DNA of 64,000 bases from Gelidibacter maritimus (lineage in GTDB: Bacteria > Bacteroidota > Bacteroidia > Flavobacteriales > Flavobacteriaceae). Position 1 is the stretch's first letter; the number at the start of each line of letters is the position of its first letter. The stretch covers positions 310,001 through 374,000 of the forward strand of contig NZ_JACGLT010000001.1 of the NCBI RefSeq assembly GCF_014062315.1. The letters run 5' to 3'. This document shows, piece after piece, positions 16,881-26,606 of this stretch. The translations under genes were made by a program, and so were the position numbers. Below the pieces are notes generated by a model. It worked only from the letters and a program-made list of their open reading frames with translations, searched no databases and was not told where the DNA came from.

Positions 16881-18362
16881 ATGAGAAATCTATTATTTAT
16901 TTTAGTTTGCCTATTTTCTTTTCATATTTATGGACAAGAAAAAATGAACACGAAAAACCAAGGTTCAACAGAGACAGAGTCTAAAGATAAGTTGGCCCAA
17001 GAACCTACTAGAGATGTTGTTAGAGAAGAACGTTGTCCGGTAGAAGGCTATAATATAATCCTCTATAGTGATAAGCCTACTAGCACAGGTGTAAGTGCAA
17101 AGCGATATATTGACGTCGTTGGTGTTACAAAACAATTTTACGCAACAGCATCACAAATAGCAGCGCTTCCTAATTTTTCAGGCCTTCCCCAACCAAATGC
17201 CGATGCTGTGACCTATAATGGTGCCAATGGTTACTTGTCTGTGGAAAATGTAGGAACTATTGATCCACTGAAAAACTATTGTGATAGAAACGGATATCGA
17301 CTTATTCCGGCAAATGGCACTATCTATAAAGTTTTCATGGGGAGTAATCATTCTGAGTGGACAGGATCGGTCACTATTACAAGTGGAAGCCACCTTGATA
17401 GTGCAGATATCTGGTTATTGGTTAAAACTTATAACGATTTGAGATTTTTTGTTGGAGCTGAAAGAGTTCCACAGAAATGTCTTAGTGGATGCTACAATAG
17501 CGGAAGCGGTGGTGGTGTTGGTCCAAACGAACCTGACGGAACGCCTACCAGTTGGGTAGATGCATCTGGAGCGGAACATGATTGGTTTGATGATGAAGAT
17601 CAAGATGATGGTGTGGGTAATCCAAACGGAGGAATTGGCGAGACTGTATTTCATGAAAAAATTTCGTTAGTTACCGGAGGGGTTTATAATCCGATGGGAG
17701 ATGATGTTGGGAGTGATACGTACGTTAATCAAATGTATGGTGCCCAATTAGGAGCTTATGTTCCAATAACCGCTAAGCATCCCATTTCTTACGGAATCTA
17801 TGTGTCAGGTGATTATATGGCATCTAACAAGGCTGATTTCCGCCATCAAGCTAACGGCTATGAAGTTGCTGAAATGCCATCTGCCATTAGAGGCAATAAT
17901 GAGCAATCTAAAAAACAATCCTTGTTAATGTTTGGAGTTGGGCCTCAGATTAACCTTGGTCTTGGAAAAAATGTAGCTGTAAGCGCCATTGTCCAAGGAG
18001 GGTTGGCATCATTCAAGCAAAGTGAATTTTCAATGGTTCAAGAATTTCAGGAAGGTGATGCTCGGATACCTGTAATGATTTTCAATCAAAATGAAACGAA
18101 AAGCACTAATTTTTTCTGGATTCCGAGATTGAGAGCCACTTATACCATAACTTCCAGAATAGGAATATGGGCAGAAGGAAATTATTTAATGGGCACGTTA
18201 AAAACCGAGCAAATGAGCCTCAATCCAGGAAAACCAAGAAACGACGATGGCACTTATACCTTTGGCCAAATCAACGGAGCTGATCAGGTTGAAACCATTA
18301 AAAAGAAGAATTTAAAAGGCCTTGGATTGGGTGTTGGGATAACATTTAGTCTTACAAAATAA
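16881..18362 (+). CDS. Secreted outer-membrane beta-barrel-type protein, function unknown
   Basis: A 493-residue protein with a clear signal peptide (MRNLLFILVCLFSFHIYGQ, cleavage near residue 19-20). Residues about 40-190 form a globular region with several Cys. Then comes a Gly- and Asp-rich linker (residues about 190-245, including FDDEDQDDGVGNPNGG). The last about 240 residues look like an outer-membrane barrel of alternating strands (LGAYVPI, SYGIYVSGDYM, LMFGVGPQINLGLG, IPRLRATYTI, GIWAEGNYLMG, LGLGVGITFSL). I cannot name a family. The acidic linker could bind Ca2+. It stands alone between two terminators. Confidence 0.75.
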   Translation: MRNLLFILVCLFSFHIYGQEKMNTKNQGSTETESKDKLAQEPTRDVVREERCPVEGYNIILYSDKPTSTGVSAKRYIDVVGVTKQFYATASQIAALPNFSGLPQPNADAVTYNGANGYLSVENVGTIDPLKNYCDRNGYRLIPANGTIYKVFMGSNHSEWTGSVTITSGSHLDSADIWLLVKTYNDLRFFVGAERVPQKCLSGCYNSGSGGGVGPNEPDGTPTSWVDASGAEHDWFDDEDQDDGVGNPNGGIGETVFHEKISLVTGGVYNPMGDDVGSDTYVNQMYGAQLGAYVPITAKHPISYGIYVSGDYMASNKADFRHQANGYEVAEMPSAIRGNNEQSKKQSLLMFGVGPQINLGLGKNVAVSAIVQGGLASFKQSEFSMVQEFQEGDARIPVMIFNQNETKSTNFFWIPRLRATYTITSRIGIWAEGNYLMGTLKTEQMSLNPGKPRNDDGTYTFGQINGADQVETIKKKNLKGLGLGVGITFSLTK

Positions 18363-18392
18363 GAGTCTGCAAATCACTATTGGTTTATTAAG

Positions 18393-18428
18393 AAGTCGTC
18401 TATAAAGTTATTTGTAGACGACTTTCTT
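18393..18428 (+). terminator. Rho-independent terminator after the OMP gene
   Basis: The perfect stem AAGTCGTCTA / TAGACGACTT (18393-18402, 18415-18424) can be extended by flanking TTAAG/CTTAA with a one-base bulge. It separates the OMP gene from the Mla operon. Confidence 0.75.
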
Positions 18429-18484
18429 AATTATATTGTAAATGGTCAATAACCTCGATAGGGTGACTTGATATTACCCAATAC

Positions 18485-18527
18485 TGATGCAAATCATGTT
18501 TTTAAGAAAATATGTGTTATATATTTG
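18485..18527 (+). promoter_or_regulatory. mla promoter with FNR-like box TGATGCAAATCA
   Basis: The box TGAT-GCAA-ATCA occupies 18485-18496 (centre 18490.5). A full -7 element TATATTTG lies at 18520-18527, 36.5 bp from box centre to element end, and the mlaE ATG follows 17 bp later. The same box and spacing recur at five other promoters in the window. Confidence 0.75.
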
Positions 18528-18544
18528 ACCTTCACCATCTTTAA

Positions 18545-19327
18545 ATGTCAAAATCAAGTTCCTTTTTAAACCGTTCCAAAACGTTTTTCGCTGAAATAGG
18601 TGACATGACTTATTTTGCCGGTCGTTTTTTTAGGGAATTGTTCAGTAGACCTTTTGAGTTTAGAGAACTACTTAGACAATGCTATAATATGGGGAACCGG
18701 TCGTTGTTTTTGGTGATTGTCACAGGATTTATATTAGGTTTGGTCTTTACGCTGCAATCTCGACCTACGTTGACCCAGTTTGGTGCAGAATCTTGGATGC
18801 CTTCCATGATCAGCTTATCCATTGTGAGAGAGATTGGTCCGGTAATAATTGCATTGATCTGTGCTGGTAAGATCGGATCGGGCATAGGAGCAGAGATTGG
18901 TTCTATGCGCGTTACTGAACAAATTGATGCCATGGAGGTGTCAGGTACTAATCCGTTTAAATATTTGGTGGTGACCCGAATTCTTGCGGTCACGCTTATG
19001 TTGCCGTTATTGGTAATTTTGGGCGATGCAGTTGCCCTCGTGGGGTCTGCAATTATAGAAAATCTGAAAGGAGGCGTTTCTTATACGCTTTATTTTAATC
19101 AAGTTTTTGACGCTTTGAAGTTTAGTGACGTTTTTCCGGCAACGGTCAAAACCTTTTTCTTTGGATTTGCCATTGGTCTTGTAGGAACCTATAAAGGCTA
19201 TAATTGCGCCAAAGGGACCGTTGGTGTGGGAGAGGCTTCAAATTCCGCAGTAGTATACACGTCCATGTTGCTTTTTATCATTGACTTCATCGCCGTTTTT
19301 GTAACTGATATATTTTATACGCTATAA
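18545..19327 (+). CDS. mlaE: MlaE-family ABC transporter permease
   Basis: A 260-residue inner-membrane permease with an amphipathic N-terminal helix and about five membrane helices. Family signatures include RPTLTQFGAESW, VREIGPVIIALICAGKIGSGIGAEIGSMRVTEQIDAMEVSG and the C-terminal GYNCAKGTVGVGEASNSAVVYTSMLLFIIDF. It is the first gene of an mlaE-mlaF-mlaD operon whose products move glycerophospholipids between the inner and outer membranes. Gene spacing is 0 bp to mlaF. Its promoter carries an FNR-like box, so it may be expressed under low oxygen or energy stress. Confidence 0.93.
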   Translation: MSKSSSFLNRSKTFFAEIGDMTYFAGRFFRELFSRPFEFRELLRQCYNMGNRSLFLVIVTGFILGLVFTLQSRPTLTQFGAESWMPSMISLSIVREIGPVIIALICAGKIGSGIGAEIGSMRVTEQIDAMEVSGTNPFKYLVVTRILAVTLMLPLLVILGDAVALVGSAIIENLKGGVSYTLYFNQVFDALKFSDVFPATVKTFFFGFAIGLVGTYKGYNCAKGTVGVGEASNSAVVYTSMLLFIIDFIAVFVTDIFYTL

Positions 19328-20080
19328 ATGAATTCCGAAAAACATAAAAAACCCGTTTTAGAACTGAAAGACATAAAAAAGAGTTTTGGAGATAACCACG
19401 TGCTCAAGGGATTCAGTCTGACACTACATGAAGGGGAAAACCTCGTCATCATGGGGAAATCGGGTTCTGGAAAATCGGTAATGGTCAAGTGTATTGTGGG
19501 ATTGATCCAGCCCGATAGCGGCAGTATTAGAATCAAGGATCAGGATATCATCACAATGGGCCAAAAGGAATTGGATTTTTTACGCACCGAAATCGGCTAT
19601 CTTTTCCAAGGAAGCGCCTTATACGATTCAATGACCGTCAGAGAGAATCTGGAGTTTCCATTGCGGCGTCATAAGGATAAGATCAAAAATTTTCAGGGGA
19701 CTGAAGCGTCGGTTCATGAAGCGCTCAAAAGTGTTGGACTTTTGGACGCCATTGACAGGATGCCAGCAGAGTTATCGGGCGGTATGCAACGAAGGGTCGC
19801 CTTGGCGAGAGCATTGATTTTAAAACCAAAAATCATTATGTATGATGAACCCACTACAGGACTGGACCCAATTACGGCAAATGAAATCATTCAGCTCATG
19901 CGGAGCATTCAAAAGGAGTATAACACCTCGTCATTGATAATTACACACGACGTGGATTGCGCGCGCGTCATATCAAATCGGATGATCTTGCTGGTTGATG
20001 GTATCAATTATGCTGAGGGTACCTTTGAAGAACTTTCAAATTCGAAAGACCCACAGACCAGAGCATTTTTTAAAAATTAA
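19328..20080 (+). CDS. mlaF: MlaF-type ABC transporter ATP-binding protein
   Basis: A 250-residue ATPase with Walker A GKSGSGKSV near residue 43, Q-loop LFQGSALYDSMTV, signature LSGGMQRRVALARAL, Walker B IIMYDEPTTGLDP and switch His in ITHDVD. LSGGMQRR and EPTTGLDPITA are typical of MlaF rather than export ATPases. The start codon follows the mlaE stop directly, so the two are translationally coupled. Confidence 0.94.
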   Translation: MNSEKHKKPVLELKDIKKSFGDNHVLKGFSLTLHEGENLVIMGKSGSGKSVMVKCIVGLIQPDSGSIRIKDQDIITMGQKELDFLRTEIGYLFQGSALYDSMTVRENLEFPLRRHKDKIKNFQGTEASVHEALKSVGLLDAIDRMPAELSGGMQRRVALARALILKPKIIMYDEPTTGLDPITANEIIQLMRSIQKEYNTSSLIITHDVDCARVISNRMILLVDGINYAEGTFEELSNSKDPQTRAFFKN

Positions 20081-20085
20081 GTTTT

Positions 20086-21060
20086 ATGGCAAAATCAAAT
20101 TCACAAAAAGTAAGAGTCGGAATCTTCGTGGTCGTAGGCACAATTATCCTCGTGGGTGCCCTATACTTTATAGGATCACGACAACATATCTTTACCAAGA
20201 ACATCTATTTATACTCAGTCTTTGATAATGTAAATGGTCTTATATTAGGTAATAATGTGAGGTATTCGGGTATCAACGTCGGGACGGTGACCAAAATCGA
20301 AATGACGGAAGTCGGTAAAATTACTATTGAGATGACCGTGGAGGAAAAGGCGGCATACTTTATTAAAAAAGATGCAGTGGCATCCATCAGTTCAGATGGC
20401 TTGGTAGGAAGCATGGTTGTGAATATCAGTCCTGGAGATCAACAGCATGGAGCAAACGTAGTTACGGGGGATTATATCAAGGCGGCCAGTAAAGTCGGTA
20501 TGGATGATATGCTGGTAACATTAAGTGCTACCAGTGAAAACCTTTCAAGAATTACGAATCAAATCTTATTGGGTGATGGTGCTTTGGGAGTGTTGATCAA
20601 CGACACGATCATGGCACAGAATATACAACAAACACTTATAGAACTCCGAAAAACTTCCGAAGGCACTGGTTTGGCTATGGCAAAGATCAATCAGGTCATT
20701 TCCAAAATCAACTATGACGAAAGTGCTGCTGCCGTTATTTTGAGCGATACCGCTGCTGCCAATCAAATCAGAAAAGTGTTTGCCAATTTAGAAGCTTCTA
20801 GCGAGGATGTCAACACCATTACCAAAAATTTGGATACCTATATCCAAGATATAAAATCCGGGAAAGGGGCGCTAAACCATCTTACCCAAGATGAAACTTT
20901 TGTTCAGGAAATAGATTCTACGATGATCCAGATAAAAGAAGCATCGGAAAAATTAAATGAAAATATGGAGGCCTTGCAGCATAACTTCTTTTTCCGTGGT
21001 TATTTTAAGAAAAAAGCAAGGCAAGAACGGAAGGAAGCTAAGAGAAACGAGCAAAAGTAG
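20086..21060 (+). CDS. mlaD: MlaD/MCE-family substrate-binding protein
   Basis: A 324-residue protein with one N-terminal membrane anchor (residues about 9-30), then an MCE domain (residues about 38-115: VFDNVNGLILGNNVRYSGINVGTV and ISSDGLVGSMVVNI). A long helical region (about 140-305) follows, with a strongly basic C-terminus. MCE domains assemble as hexamers that pass lipid through a central pore in the periplasm. The helical tail is longer than in E. coli MlaD. MlaA, MlaB and MlaC are not present in the window. A hairpin terminator follows at 21172. Confidence 0.92.
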   Translation: MAKSNSQKVRVGIFVVVGTIILVGALYFIGSRQHIFTKNIYLYSVFDNVNGLILGNNVRYSGINVGTVTKIEMTEVGKITIEMTVEEKAAYFIKKDAVASISSDGLVGSMVVNISPGDQQHGANVVTGDYIKAASKVGMDDMLVTLSATSENLSRITNQILLGDGALGVLINDTIMAQNIQQTLIELRKTSEGTGLAMAKINQVISKINYDESAAAVILSDTAAANQIRKVFANLEASSEDVNTITKNLDTYIQDIKSGKGALNHLTQDETFVQEIDSTMIQIKEASEKLNENMEALQHNFFFRGYFKKKARQERKEAKRNEQK

Positions 21061-21171
21061 GATTGAGGAAACTCTGTGTTACCGGCCTTAATAAACTACT
21101 GATTATTTATCAAGTTAAGACTTCAGTATACACCGCGTTAGTTGCGTTTTCAATTGTATATCAATACATCT

Positions 21172-21199
21172 AATAACAGAGTTAAAGGTGTTATTTTTT
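21172..21199 (+). terminator. Terminator after the mla operon
   Basis: The stem AATAACA / TGTTATT (21172-21178, 21189-21195) with a 10-nt loop is followed by TTTT. It overlaps the last codons of the convergent topoisomerase gene. Confidence 0.55.
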
Positions 21200-22180
21200 C
21201 TTTAAACGACTACGCAACATACACAAAACGCCAACTTCTTCTTTGGATAAATTTTCGGCTTTTTTGAGTAGTTTATTTATTTCCTTCTCAAAATACTTTA
21301 ATGTGCGTCCTTCAGTGTAAACTTCAATAATTCTTGGATCTATGTAGGAGCTACGAGCAACTGATGGTGTGTTCCCCAAGCGCTCGGAGACACGGTTAAC
21401 CGCCTCCTTAATGTTTTTATCCAACGATTTTTGATCTTCTTTATCCACCACACCCAGTTCATCCAAGGCAATGGCAGCAATCATAGTGCCTGCCCAAGTC
21501 CTAAAATCTTTTGCTGAGAAATCGTCACCCATCACTTCGTGGATATAGGAATTCAGATCATCACTTTTTACATCGATAATACGATTGTCTTCATCAAGAT
21601 ATTTAAAAACCTCATAGCCTCGCATATCATCAATCTCTTGAACTATTTTGGCCAGTTTTTTATCAATAATATGTTTTTCTTGCTCTTGGCCTGACTTCCC
21701 TTTATATTCAAATATTATTTCGTCTCCATTGATTGTTAAGTGCTTGTGTCGCAATGTGGTGAGTCCGTAGGTGTCATTTTCCTTAGAGTATGTATCACTT
21801 CCAGGTCTAAAAAATGCCGATTCCAATAATCTGAGCATCGTAGCCATCACTTTATCACGGTCTAACTTTCGTTTTCGTAAATGTTGACCTGTAACGCGTC
21901 GCATGTGTTCCAACTGATCCGCAAATTCAATAATCCGATCAAATTTTTTCGAGTTCTGTCTTTCAATATACTTCGGATGATAAATATATTGTTTTCGATC
22001 TTTATCATCCCGTCCTGTCACCAAAAGATCTGCTTTTTTATTTTCATCAATTTCTACATCAGTCCACGCTGGTGGAATAACGAGCGATTTTATCCAATTA
22101 CGAATAGCTTCGTCTTTAATGGTTTTACCATTTTTATCCTGATAGGTAAAACCTTTGCCGCATTTCTTTCTGTAGTACAT
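21191..22180 (-). CDS. DNA topoisomerase IB (poxvirus type)
   Basis: A 329-residue enzyme of the bacterial/poxvirus topoisomerase IB family. The N-terminal region contains IPPAWTDVEI and YIYHPKYIERQN. The catalytic domain shows MATMLRLLESAFFRPGSDTYSKENDTYGLTTL, FEYKGKSGQ, KDFRTWAGT and the active Tyr in RSSYIDPRIIEVY near residue 290. It relaxes supercoils through a 3'-phosphotyrosyl intermediate. It is monocistronic and converges with the mla operon. Such genes are accessory in bacteria and often accompany stress and repair genes, as here (Ku and LigD 27 kb away). Confidence 0.93.
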   Translation of the reverse strand: MYYRKKCGKGFTYQDKNGKTIKDEAIRNWIKSLVIPPAWTDVEIDENKKADLLVTGRDDKDRKQYIYHPKYIERQNSKKFDRIIEFADQLEHMRRVTGQHLRKRKLDRDKVMATMLRLLESAFFRPGSDTYSKENDTYGLTTLRHKHLTINGDEIIFEYKGKSGQEQEKHIIDKKLAKIVQEIDDMRGYEVFKYLDEDNRIIDVKSDDLNSYIHEVMGDDFSAKDFRTWAGTMIAAIALDELGVVDKEDQKSLDKNIKEAVNRVSERLGNTPSVARSSYIDPRIIEVYTEGRTLKYFEKEINKLLKKAENLSKEEVGVLCMLRSRLKKK

Positions 22181-22422
22181 GGTCGGATATTTTTATAAAA
22201 TTAAATCAAAAATGTAAATCTGATAATCTCAATACCGCTAATTCTTGACCATTATGCTAAAATTTCTGATGGTAATTAGAGCTGTGATCTAATGGGATGA
22301 TATGTTATCGGGATGTTATCAAAAGAAAAGTTTATATTGAAATTTATTTCAGATTGACAGGATATTAGGTTTAACCATTTAACTTTGATATTCTAACCAA
22401 TAAATTAAAAAATTCACCCAAA

Positions 22423-25389
22423 ATGACAAAAAGAACAGCGTCCATAGTCCTTATGTTGGGACTTCTATTTTCTGTAAAAACACTCATGGCCCAACAAAAT
22501 TCTATTGAAAAACCACCATTTTTGAAATATGAAAACAGCGCCTGGGTAGATTCCATAATGAAAAAGCTTTCTCCCGATGAGCGCATTGCTCAACTCATCA
22601 TGGTGGCCGCCTATTCCAATCGGACCGAAGAGCATAAACAGGAAATTTTAAAGCTGATAAATGAACAGAAGATTGGCGGACTTATTTTCTTTCAGGGCGA
22701 TCCGGAGTCTCAGGTCAAGCTCATGAATGATTATCAAGAAGCTTCCAAAGTTCCGTTATTGGGTGCCATTGATGCCGAATGGGGTTTGGGAATGCGATTG
22801 GATAACACAATAAATTATCCGTTTCAGATGGCTTTGGGTGCCATAGCGGACAATACGCTTTTATATGACATGGGCGTTGAGGTTGCACGGCAGATAAAAC
22901 GCACCGGCCTGCATGTCAATTTTGCTCCTGTGGTGGATGTGAATAACAATCCAAATAATCCTGTCATCAATTTCCGATCTTTTGGTGAAGATAAGTTCAA
23001 TGTGACTGATAAATCTGTGGCTTATATGAAAGGCATGCAGGATAATAATGTCATGACTACGGCCAAACATTTTCCAGGCCACGGCGATACGGATACCGAC
23101 TCGCATTTTGACTTGCCTCAAATCAACCATTCCTTAGAGCGATTGGATACCCTTGAATTATTTCCATTTAGAAAATTAATTGATGCAGGGATTGGCGGTA
23201 TAATGGTTGCACACTTGAATATTCCGGCACTCGATTCCACCGGCATTCCATCCACACTATCCAAACCTATTATTACCGATTTGCTAAAGAATAAGATGGG
23301 TTTTGAAGGTTTGATAGTGACTGATGCCATGAATATGAAAGCCATCACCAAAACCTATTCGCCAGGAATTGTGGATAAGGACGCTATATTAGCTGGAAAT
23401 GATCTTTTGGAGTTTACCGAAAATGTACCAAGAGCCATTTCAGAAATTAAAAAAGCCATTCAACAAGGATTGATTAGCCAAGAAGAAATTGACCGTCGGG
23501 TCAGAAGGGTATTGGCCATAAAACAATGGGTGGGCCTGGATAATTATATACCAATGGCCACAGAACAAATTTTAACCGACCTAAATACGCCAGAAGCCAA
23601 TCTGCTCAACCGAAAATTAGTTGCGGCATCTCTTACGGTGCTCAATAACAAAAATAATATGCTTCCTTTTCATGAATTGGATCGGGTGAAGTTTGCATCT
23701 ATTTCCATTGGTTCTGACAATGAAACGCCTTTTCAGAAAAGTCTAAAACTATACACTAAGGTGAATGATTTTCAATTACCGTTAAAGGCCACCCAAGCAC
23801 AAGTTTTAGAATTGAAGAAAAATCTCGAAGATTTTGATTATATCATTACTGGCATTCATGACACAAGCAGGTTTCCACGGAATCGTTTAGAACTGTCAAC
23901 TTCGGTGGAAGAATTTGTCAATGAATTGTCCGAAAAGAAAAATACGGTTATCACTTTTTTTAAAAATCCTTATGTTCTAAATAAACTAGAACATATTGAA
24001 AAAGCTCCCGGGTTAATTGTCGCCTACCAAGATAGTAAAAACACACAAGAGCTTACAGCACAGCTTATTTTTGGTGGCATTGGCGCCAGCGGAAAATTAC
24101 CTGTGAGCATTGGTGGAAAATTTCAAGCCGGTGATGGCTTACAAATTAAAGGTGGTCTACGCTTAAGTTACACGCTTCCCGAAGCCGCTGGCATGGACTC
24201 TAAAGTATTAGTTAATGGCATTGATTCTTTAATGCATCAGGCCATGCAAATGAAAGCCATTCCTGGCGGCCAGGTTTTGGTGGCTAAAGATCAGAAGGTG
24301 GTGTTTTATAAGGCTTACGGACTTCAAAGCTATAACGACACTATAAAAGTGAAAAAGGACGATTTGTACGATTTGGCGTCGGTAACCAAAATTTCCTCTG
24401 CCATGGCGGCCTTAATGAAATTATATGATGAAGGAAAGTTTGATTTGGACGGTACCTTAGCCGATTATCTGCCAAAATTCAAGAACAGTAATAAAGCAGA
24501 CATTTCTTTTCGAGATATTTTAACCCATCAAGCGCGTTTCCGGGCATGGATTCCATTTTATAAAGAGATGTACAGAAAAAACGGTAGTTATAAATGGTGG
24601 ACCGTGAAAAAAGATTCTTCTGCGCGATATCCAACAAAAATTTCGGATAATATGTTTCTGCATCGTAACTACTCAGATAAAATCGCTAAAAAAATAAGAA
24701 AGTCGCCTTTGTTGGAGAAGAAAGCTTATGTCTATTCCGACTTCTTTTTCATTTTAGCACCTCGCGTTGTAGAAAGTATGGTCGACCTGGATTTTGATAC
24801 TTATTTGCAAAACAATTTTTATCAACCTTTGGGTGGGAATACAATTACTTACAAACCATTGAATAAGTTTCCATTAGAAGAAATTGTACCGACCGAAAAT
24901 GATTATTATTTCCGTCATCTCCCAATCCATGGAACTGTTCATGACGAAACAGCAATCATGCTTGGCGGGGTTTCGGGCCACGCCGGATTATTTGCTAATG
25001 CCAATGATCTTGCCAAATTGATGCAGATGTATCTCAATATGGGAGAATATGGAGGTAAAAGATATATTGAAGAGGAAACTCTAAGAAATTTTTCGAAAAC
25101 CCAATTTCCAGATTCAGACAATAAGCGTGCCTTAGGTTTTGATAAACGACGTCCTAATAAGAATAGCATTGTAAACAACACAGCGCCTGATGCTAGCGAG
25201 TTAAGCTTTGGTCACACCGGTTTTACCGGGACAATGGTTTGGATGGATCCAGAGGCCGATTTATTGTACATTTTCCTTTCCAATAGGGTGTCGCCCACCC
25301 GTGATAATCATCGTTTATACCAGCTAAACACCCGAACGCAGATCCAGCAGGTTCTTTATGATGCTATAAAAACAGCTTCGGAAAAATGA
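22423..25389 (+). CDS. GH3 N-acetylglucosaminidase-like / serine hydrolase fusion
   Basis: A 988-residue secreted protein with a signal peptide ending near AQQN (residue 24). Residues about 45-375 are a GH3 domain with the NagZ-type motif KHFPGHGDTDTDSH (the His acts as acid/base) and the nucleophile region VTDAMNMKAI. Residues about 400-590 form a GH3 C-terminal-like alpha/beta domain. Residues about 600-985 are a beta-lactamase/esterase-type serine hydrolase with SxxK (SVTK), the YxN-like YSD and the HTG motif (GHTGFTGT). The likely role is cleavage of GlcNAc-MurNAc or muropeptides in the periplasm for cell-wall recycling. This fusion is known across Bacteroidetes. It is monocistronic. Confidence 0.93.
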   Translation: MTKRTASIVLMLGLLFSVKTLMAQQNSIEKPPFLKYENSAWVDSIMKKLSPDERIAQLIMVAAYSNRTEEHKQEILKLINEQKIGGLIFFQGDPESQVKLMNDYQEASKVPLLGAIDAEWGLGMRLDNTINYPFQMALGAIADNTLLYDMGVEVARQIKRTGLHVNFAPVVDVNNNPNNPVINFRSFGEDKFNVTDKSVAYMKGMQDNNVMTTAKHFPGHGDTDTDSHFDLPQINHSLERLDTLELFPFRKLIDAGIGGIMVAHLNIPALDSTGIPSTLSKPIITDLLKNKMGFEGLIVTDAMNMKAITKTYSPGIVDKDAILAGNDLLEFTENVPRAISEIKKAIQQGLISQEEIDRRVRRVLAIKQWVGLDNYIPMATEQILTDLNTPEANLLNRKLVAASLTVLNNKNNMLPFHELDRVKFASISIGSDNETPFQKSLKLYTKVNDFQLPLKATQAQVLELKKNLEDFDYIITGIHDTSRFPRNRLELSTSVEEFVNELSEKKNTVITFFKNPYVLNKLEHIEKAPGLIVAYQDSKNTQELTAQLIFGGIGASGKLPVSIGGKFQAGDGLQIKGGLRLSYTLPEAAGMDSKVLVNGIDSLMHQAMQMKAIPGGQVLVAKDQKVVFYKAYGLQSYNDTIKVKKDDLYDLASVTKISSAMAALMKLYDEGKFDLDGTLADYLPKFKNSNKADISFRDILTHQARFRAWIPFYKEMYRKNGSYKWWTVKKDSSARYPTKISDNMFLHRNYSDKIAKKIRKSPLLEKKAYVYSDFFFILAPRVVESMVDLDFDTYLQNNFYQPLGGNTITYKPLNKFPLEEIVPTENDYYFRHLPIHGTVHDETAIMLGGVSGHAGLFANANDLAKLMQMYLNMGEYGGKRYIEEETLRNFSKTQFPDSDNKRALGFDKRRPNKNSIVNNTAPDASELSFGHTGFTGTMVWMDPEADLLYIFLSNRVSPTRDNHRLYQLNTRTQIQQVLYDAIKTASEK

Positions 25390-25742
25390 TAGCGATAAGT
25401 TTCCGAAAACTTGGAATGGAAACGATCAAAAAGAATTTATTTGATATATTCTGCTTTGGAGAGAAAGAATGGAGTTGACTAATACCAATTTTATTCCCAC
25501 TAGTGGGTTTTAATACCCAGAGGCCTGCCTCGGTCGAAAAAACAATTCCTTTTTCATACCTCCTGGTCCTATCCCGTGGTTTATGATTTTGTAATGTCGC
25601 ACAGAAAGCTATGCTGCTTCTTTATTCCATGACACTGTGATTCATTTGCATGGCCTTAACTATGGAGGTTATGAACAAGTAAATAGAACAAACAATAATC
25701 AAGCTTGAATGCGTCAATACATTGTTAACTTGGTATTGAACC
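25390..25742. other. Intergenic region with hairpin repeat
   Basis: No gene is seen between the convergent GH3 and JmjC-like genes. The best copy (C) of the dispersed hairpin repeat lies at about 25493-25533. Confidence 0.45.
25493..25533. repeat. Dispersed intergenic hairpin repeat, copy C
   Basis: The perfect palindrome CCCACTAGTGGG is followed by TTTTAATACCC and the inverted repeat GAGGC-CT-GCCTC. The blocks match copy A at 8454-8506 in order and orientation. Confidence 0.45.
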
Positions 25743-26606
25743 TTAGTTTAACAAAGCTTCTTTGACATCAAATGTTTTTCCTAAAACCACTTTGTATCCT
25801 TTAACAATCCAAGCGAGTTTTGGATGTTTTTGTTTTGCAGACAAATAAATTTCATCCATAAAAGTATTCCAATTAAATGAGTTGACATGATCAATAGCAT
25901 AGGTGAGATTAAAGTTATGAATATAGGTTGTATGCCACCATCCAGAGGGTATAAAAAGAGTTTCTTTTGGTTTTAAAGTGGTTTTAAGAGGTTCAGCATT
26001 TTTAAATAATGGGAATTTATCATAATCAGGATCCATAATATTCACTGGGCTTTGGTTGCGGAGTATTTTATCTGGATAAAAGTAAGGGGTTTGGTCGGGT
26101 GAGTATAGGATAAAATCTTTCTCTCCAATTATTTGCGTCAATTGGGTATGTACCCCAAGATAATCGATATGTAAAGTGGGAAAGGAACAACCTTTTCCGC
26201 CAAAAAATAATTGTCGTTGATTCGTACGTTTTGCGAAAGTATTCAGTAACAAAGGACTAAATAACCTATTGGATTTGCCATAAACGATTAACGGAATCTC
26301 GTCTACGAATTCTGGGAAATCTTGATTGAGATCAAAGATATTTGGATAGGGCGCCTTATTTTCAGGTGTTGAGGCCATACATAAATCAATTATTTCTGAT
26401 AAAGTATAGGTTTTACCGTCTATAGTTCTCTTTAAATGGCCATAATTGGCTTTAAAGAATTTTGGTGTAAATTTTTCTGAAGATGCCCAAGTTGCTTTGT
26501 CAGTTACCACTACTGGGACTGATTTTTTTACATATTTATTATAAAATTCTTTATCTGAAAGGCCACTGCATCTTTCTATTTTGGATACTTTCTTTTGAAA
26601 CGCCAT
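25743..26606 (-). CDS. JmjC/cupin-like 2-oxoglutarate oxygenase-type protein
   Basis: A 287-residue protein of the cupin_8/JmjC type. The Fe-binding pair is visible in LHIDYLGVHTQLTQIIGEKD (His-x-Asp near residues 147-149), with the distal His in GWWHTTYI near residue 220. The N-terminal part has the usual LSDKEFYNKYVKKSVPVVV lead. Family members hydroxylate protein or tRNA side chains or small molecules. No substrate can be proposed here. It is monocistronic. Confidence 0.8.
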   Translation of the reverse strand: MAFQKKVSKIERCSGLSDKEFYNKYVKKSVPVVVTDKATWASSEKFTPKFFKANYGHLKRTIDGKTYTLSEIIDLCMASTPENKAPYPNIFDLNQDFPEFVDEIPLIVYGKSNRLFSPLLLNTFAKRTNQRQLFFGGKGCSFPTLHIDYLGVHTQLTQIIGEKDFILYSPDQTPYFYPDKILRNQSPVNIMDPDYDKFPLFKNAEPLKTTLKPKETLFIPSGWWHTTYIHNFNLTYAIDHVNSFNWNTFMDEIYLSAKQKHPKLAWIVKGYKVVLGKTFDVKEALLN

